A stretch of DNA of 64,000 bases from Vibrio japonicus (GTDB taxonomy: Bacteria; Pseudomonadota; Gammaproteobacteria; Enterobacterales; Vibrionaceae), in the NCBI RefSeq assembly GCF_024582835.1, contig NZ_CP102097.1, positions 310,001-374,000 of the forward strand, written 5' to 3'. The notes beneath the pieces were generated by a model. It did not search any database, was not told where the DNA came from, and saw nothing but the letters and a program-made list of their open reading frames with translations. Both the position numbers and the translations under genes were made by a program. The stretch's first letter is position 1, and every line of letters begins with the position of its first letter. This document shows, one piece after another, positions 62,484 to 64,000 of this stretch.

Positions 62484-64000
62484 TTAGCGACGTTTTTCCG
62501 GAAGTTTCGCCGCTTTTTTCTCTGATACCCACCAAGTGTCTTGCCCAAGGTCGTACTTTGGCATAATCTCTGGGCGCTCAAATTTATCCCACATCGCCAC
62601 GCGATATTTACTCAGATGCCATTGCGGAATAATGTAAAAATTCCACTGAAGTACGCGGTCAAGCGCTCGGCCCAAATAAAGCAAGGCCTCTGGGTTTTGC
62701 TGATTTTTGGCGATTTCTGACGTGAGGTGATCGACAACCGGATCTTTAACCCCTGCGGTGTTGTACGTGGAATCGATAAAATTAGAGTTCCAAACAATCA
62801 TCAAATTAGGGCTTGGGTAAGCGTTCTCACTGTAGGGTGAAGAAAGCATATCGAAGTCTCTGTCACGCAATCTTTTTATATACTGAGTGGTATCGACTGT
62901 GCGGATCTTCATCTCGATCCCCATTAAACTCAGGTTCTTTTGCACCGGGATGGCGATGCGTTCTGTTGTCGGGCTATAGATCAAAAATTCGAAGCTCATT
63001 GGCTCGCCTGTCGCCACATTGGTCATCACCTTATCTTTGAGCTCCCAACCCGCTTCTTTAAGCAATTTAAAAGCCGTTCGCATTTGAGCGCGGATTCGTC
63101 CAGAACCATCACTGACAGGCGGTTGATACTCCTGCGTAAACACGCGTGGAGGAAGCTTATCTTTAAACGGATTTAGAATGGCTAACTCTTGCTCAGAAGG
63201 TAAGCCTTTGGCCTCGTACTCTGTGTTTTGAAAGTAGCTTCGTGAGCGTGTGTATTGATCGTAGAACATATTCTTGTTCATCCACTCAAAATCCATCGCG
63301 TAGTTAAGTGCTTCACGTACCTTTGGATCTTTAAACACGTCACTTTGAATATTGAATACAAACGCCTGCATACTTTCCGGCTTTTGATGAGGGATCTCTT
63401 CTTTGATGATAAATCCTTGATCAAAATTCACACCCGTGTAGGAGTTAGCCCAAAACTTCGCGGAACTTTCCATACGAAAATCAAACTCGCCAGCTTTAAA
63501 GGCTTCGAGCATGACGGTGTCGTCTCGGTAGTAGTCATACTGAATACGAGCGAAGTTGTTGCGACCGACATTCACGGGCAGATCTTTGGCCCAGTAGTCC
63601 GCCACCAGTTCATATGTCACGCTCTGGCCTGATTTGTAGTCGCTGATCTTATATGCGCTGCTGCCAACGGGCGGCGTCGCTAATGGCTCTGATAAGCTTT
63701 TATCTTGCCAAAAGTGTTTTGGTAACACGCGTGCGCTCTGCGCGAAACTAAACAGCTTTTCACGGTTTGGCTTTGCCATTTCAATACGCACTGTGAGCTT
63801 GTCTTTCGCCTTAACGGATTTGATATCCTGATAATAAACACGATATTGCGGCACACCTTCTGCCATAAACTTATCAAAGGTAAAAGCCACATCATCCGCA
63901 GTAATGGGCTGACCATCGTGGAAGCGTGCCTTAGGATTAATATCGAGTTCTAACCAAGTAAAGTCATCGGAATAACGGACTTTTTCAGCAATGAGTGGGT
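62484..64000 (-). CDS. yejA: YejA-like peptide-binding protein, 5' end outside window
   Basis: C-terminal 505 residues or so of an SBP family 5 binding protein; the frame is open through the right edge (64000) without a start, so signal peptide and N-terminus are missing. Seen are the family stretch PLIAEKVRYSDDFTWLELD, then RFHDGQPITADDVAFTFDKF, SSAYKISDYKSGQSVTYEL, and the tail with VVDHLTSEIAKNQQNPEALL. The E. coli protein has about 604 aa. First gene of the yejABEF-type operon. An internal GTG at 63890 is not the start. Confidence 0.9.
   Translation of the reverse strand, partial: PLIAEKVRYSDDFTWLELDINPKARFHDGQPITADDVAFTFDKFMAEGVPQYRVYYQDIKSVKAKDKLTVRIEMAKPNREKLFSFAQSARVLPKHFWQDKSLSEPLATPPVGSSAYKISDYKSGQSVTYELVADYWAKDLPVNVGRNNFARIQYDYYRDDTVMLEAFKAGEFDFRMESSAKFWANSYTGVNFDQGFIIKEEIPHQKPESMQAFVFNIQSDVFKDPKVREALNYAMDFEWMNKNMFYDQYTRSRSYFQNTEYEAKGLPSEQELAILNPFKDKLPPRVFTQEYQPPVSDGSGRIRAQMRTAFKLLKEAGWELKDKVMTNVATGEPMSFEFLIYSPTTERIAIPVQKNLSLMGIEMKIRTVDTTQYIKRLRDRDFDMLSSPYSENAYPSPNLMIVWNSNFIDSTYNTAGVKDPVVDHLTSEIAKNQQNPEALLYLGRALDRVLQWNFYIIPQWHLSKYRVAMWDKFERPEIMPKYDLGQDTWWVSEKKAAKLPEKRR

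Noticed and set aside
1..64000. Insertion sequences, prophage, CRISPR, toxin-antitoxin or restriction genes
   Set aside because: No transposase, integrase, Cas, methylase or toxin-like frame and no regular spaced repeats were found; the window looks like ordinary metabolic chromosome.

Overview
The window is a chromosomal segment of a Vibrio, most likely from the Harveyi-clade neighbourhood. Gene content and protein resemblance support this: a Vibrio-type DUF5062 protein, a cspA-type cold shock gene, norVW/norR, galETK with galR, and a Vct-like siderophore locus. No rRNA, tRNA, insertion sequence, phage gene or CRISPR array is visible. Species and replicon cannot be fixed from the sequence alone.

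Layout. (1) 0.3-7.8 kb, minus strand: copper/silver detoxification operon (His/Cys-rich exported protein, CusC-, CusB- and CusA-like efflux proteins, cupredoxin) behind a MerR-type promoter with a 19-bp spacer. The CusB-like protein carries two tandem CusF-like domains. The matching regulator, CueR, lies about 43 kb away at 50.75 kb. (2) 8.0-15.1 kb: glutamate dehydrogenase, an HPP-CBS membrane protein, and the nitric oxide reductase pair norVW with divergent norR, three NorR sites and a sigma-54 promoter. (3) 15.5-16.4 kb: a cold shock gene whose 5' leader is duplicated downstream in front of two overlapping tiny ORFs. (4) 16.5-22 kb: small Vibrio proteins and three exported redox-type proteins next to an AraC-family regulator. 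(5) 22-41.3 kb: an alpha-galactoside/galactose island with a GH32 fructosidase, a dipeptide-type ABC transporter, porin, GPH symporter, GH36 alpha-galactosidase, MelR-like activator, GalR repressor and galE-galT-galK, followed by an internally deleted galM remnant. (6) 41.9-47.5 kb: YqhD-like alcohol dehydrogenase, aldo/keto reductase, Tat-exported hydrolase, acetate kinase and a DUF2218 protein. (7) 47.6-54.9 kb: TonB receptor, AraC regulator, CueR and a VctPDGC-type ferric-siderophore ABC transporter. (8) 55-64 kb: S4-domain protein, PAS/degenerate-GGDEF/EAL protein, MetQ-like lipoprotein and a YejABEF-type peptide ABC transporter whose yejA start lies beyond the right edge.

How parts fit together. 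The alpha-galactosidase and the sugar-type binding protein gene share a colinear promoter block (same -35, 17-bp spacer, same -10, and two direct repeats 26 bp apart). This suggests that one MelR-like activator controls both uptake and cleavage of raffinose- or melibiose-type sugars. The released galactose would enter the GalR-controlled Leloir genes, and GH32 would handle the fructose-containing moiety. The most unusual element is the duplicated cspA leader with its bicistronic micro-ORFs; the two-CusF CusB and the paired promoters are also worth following up.
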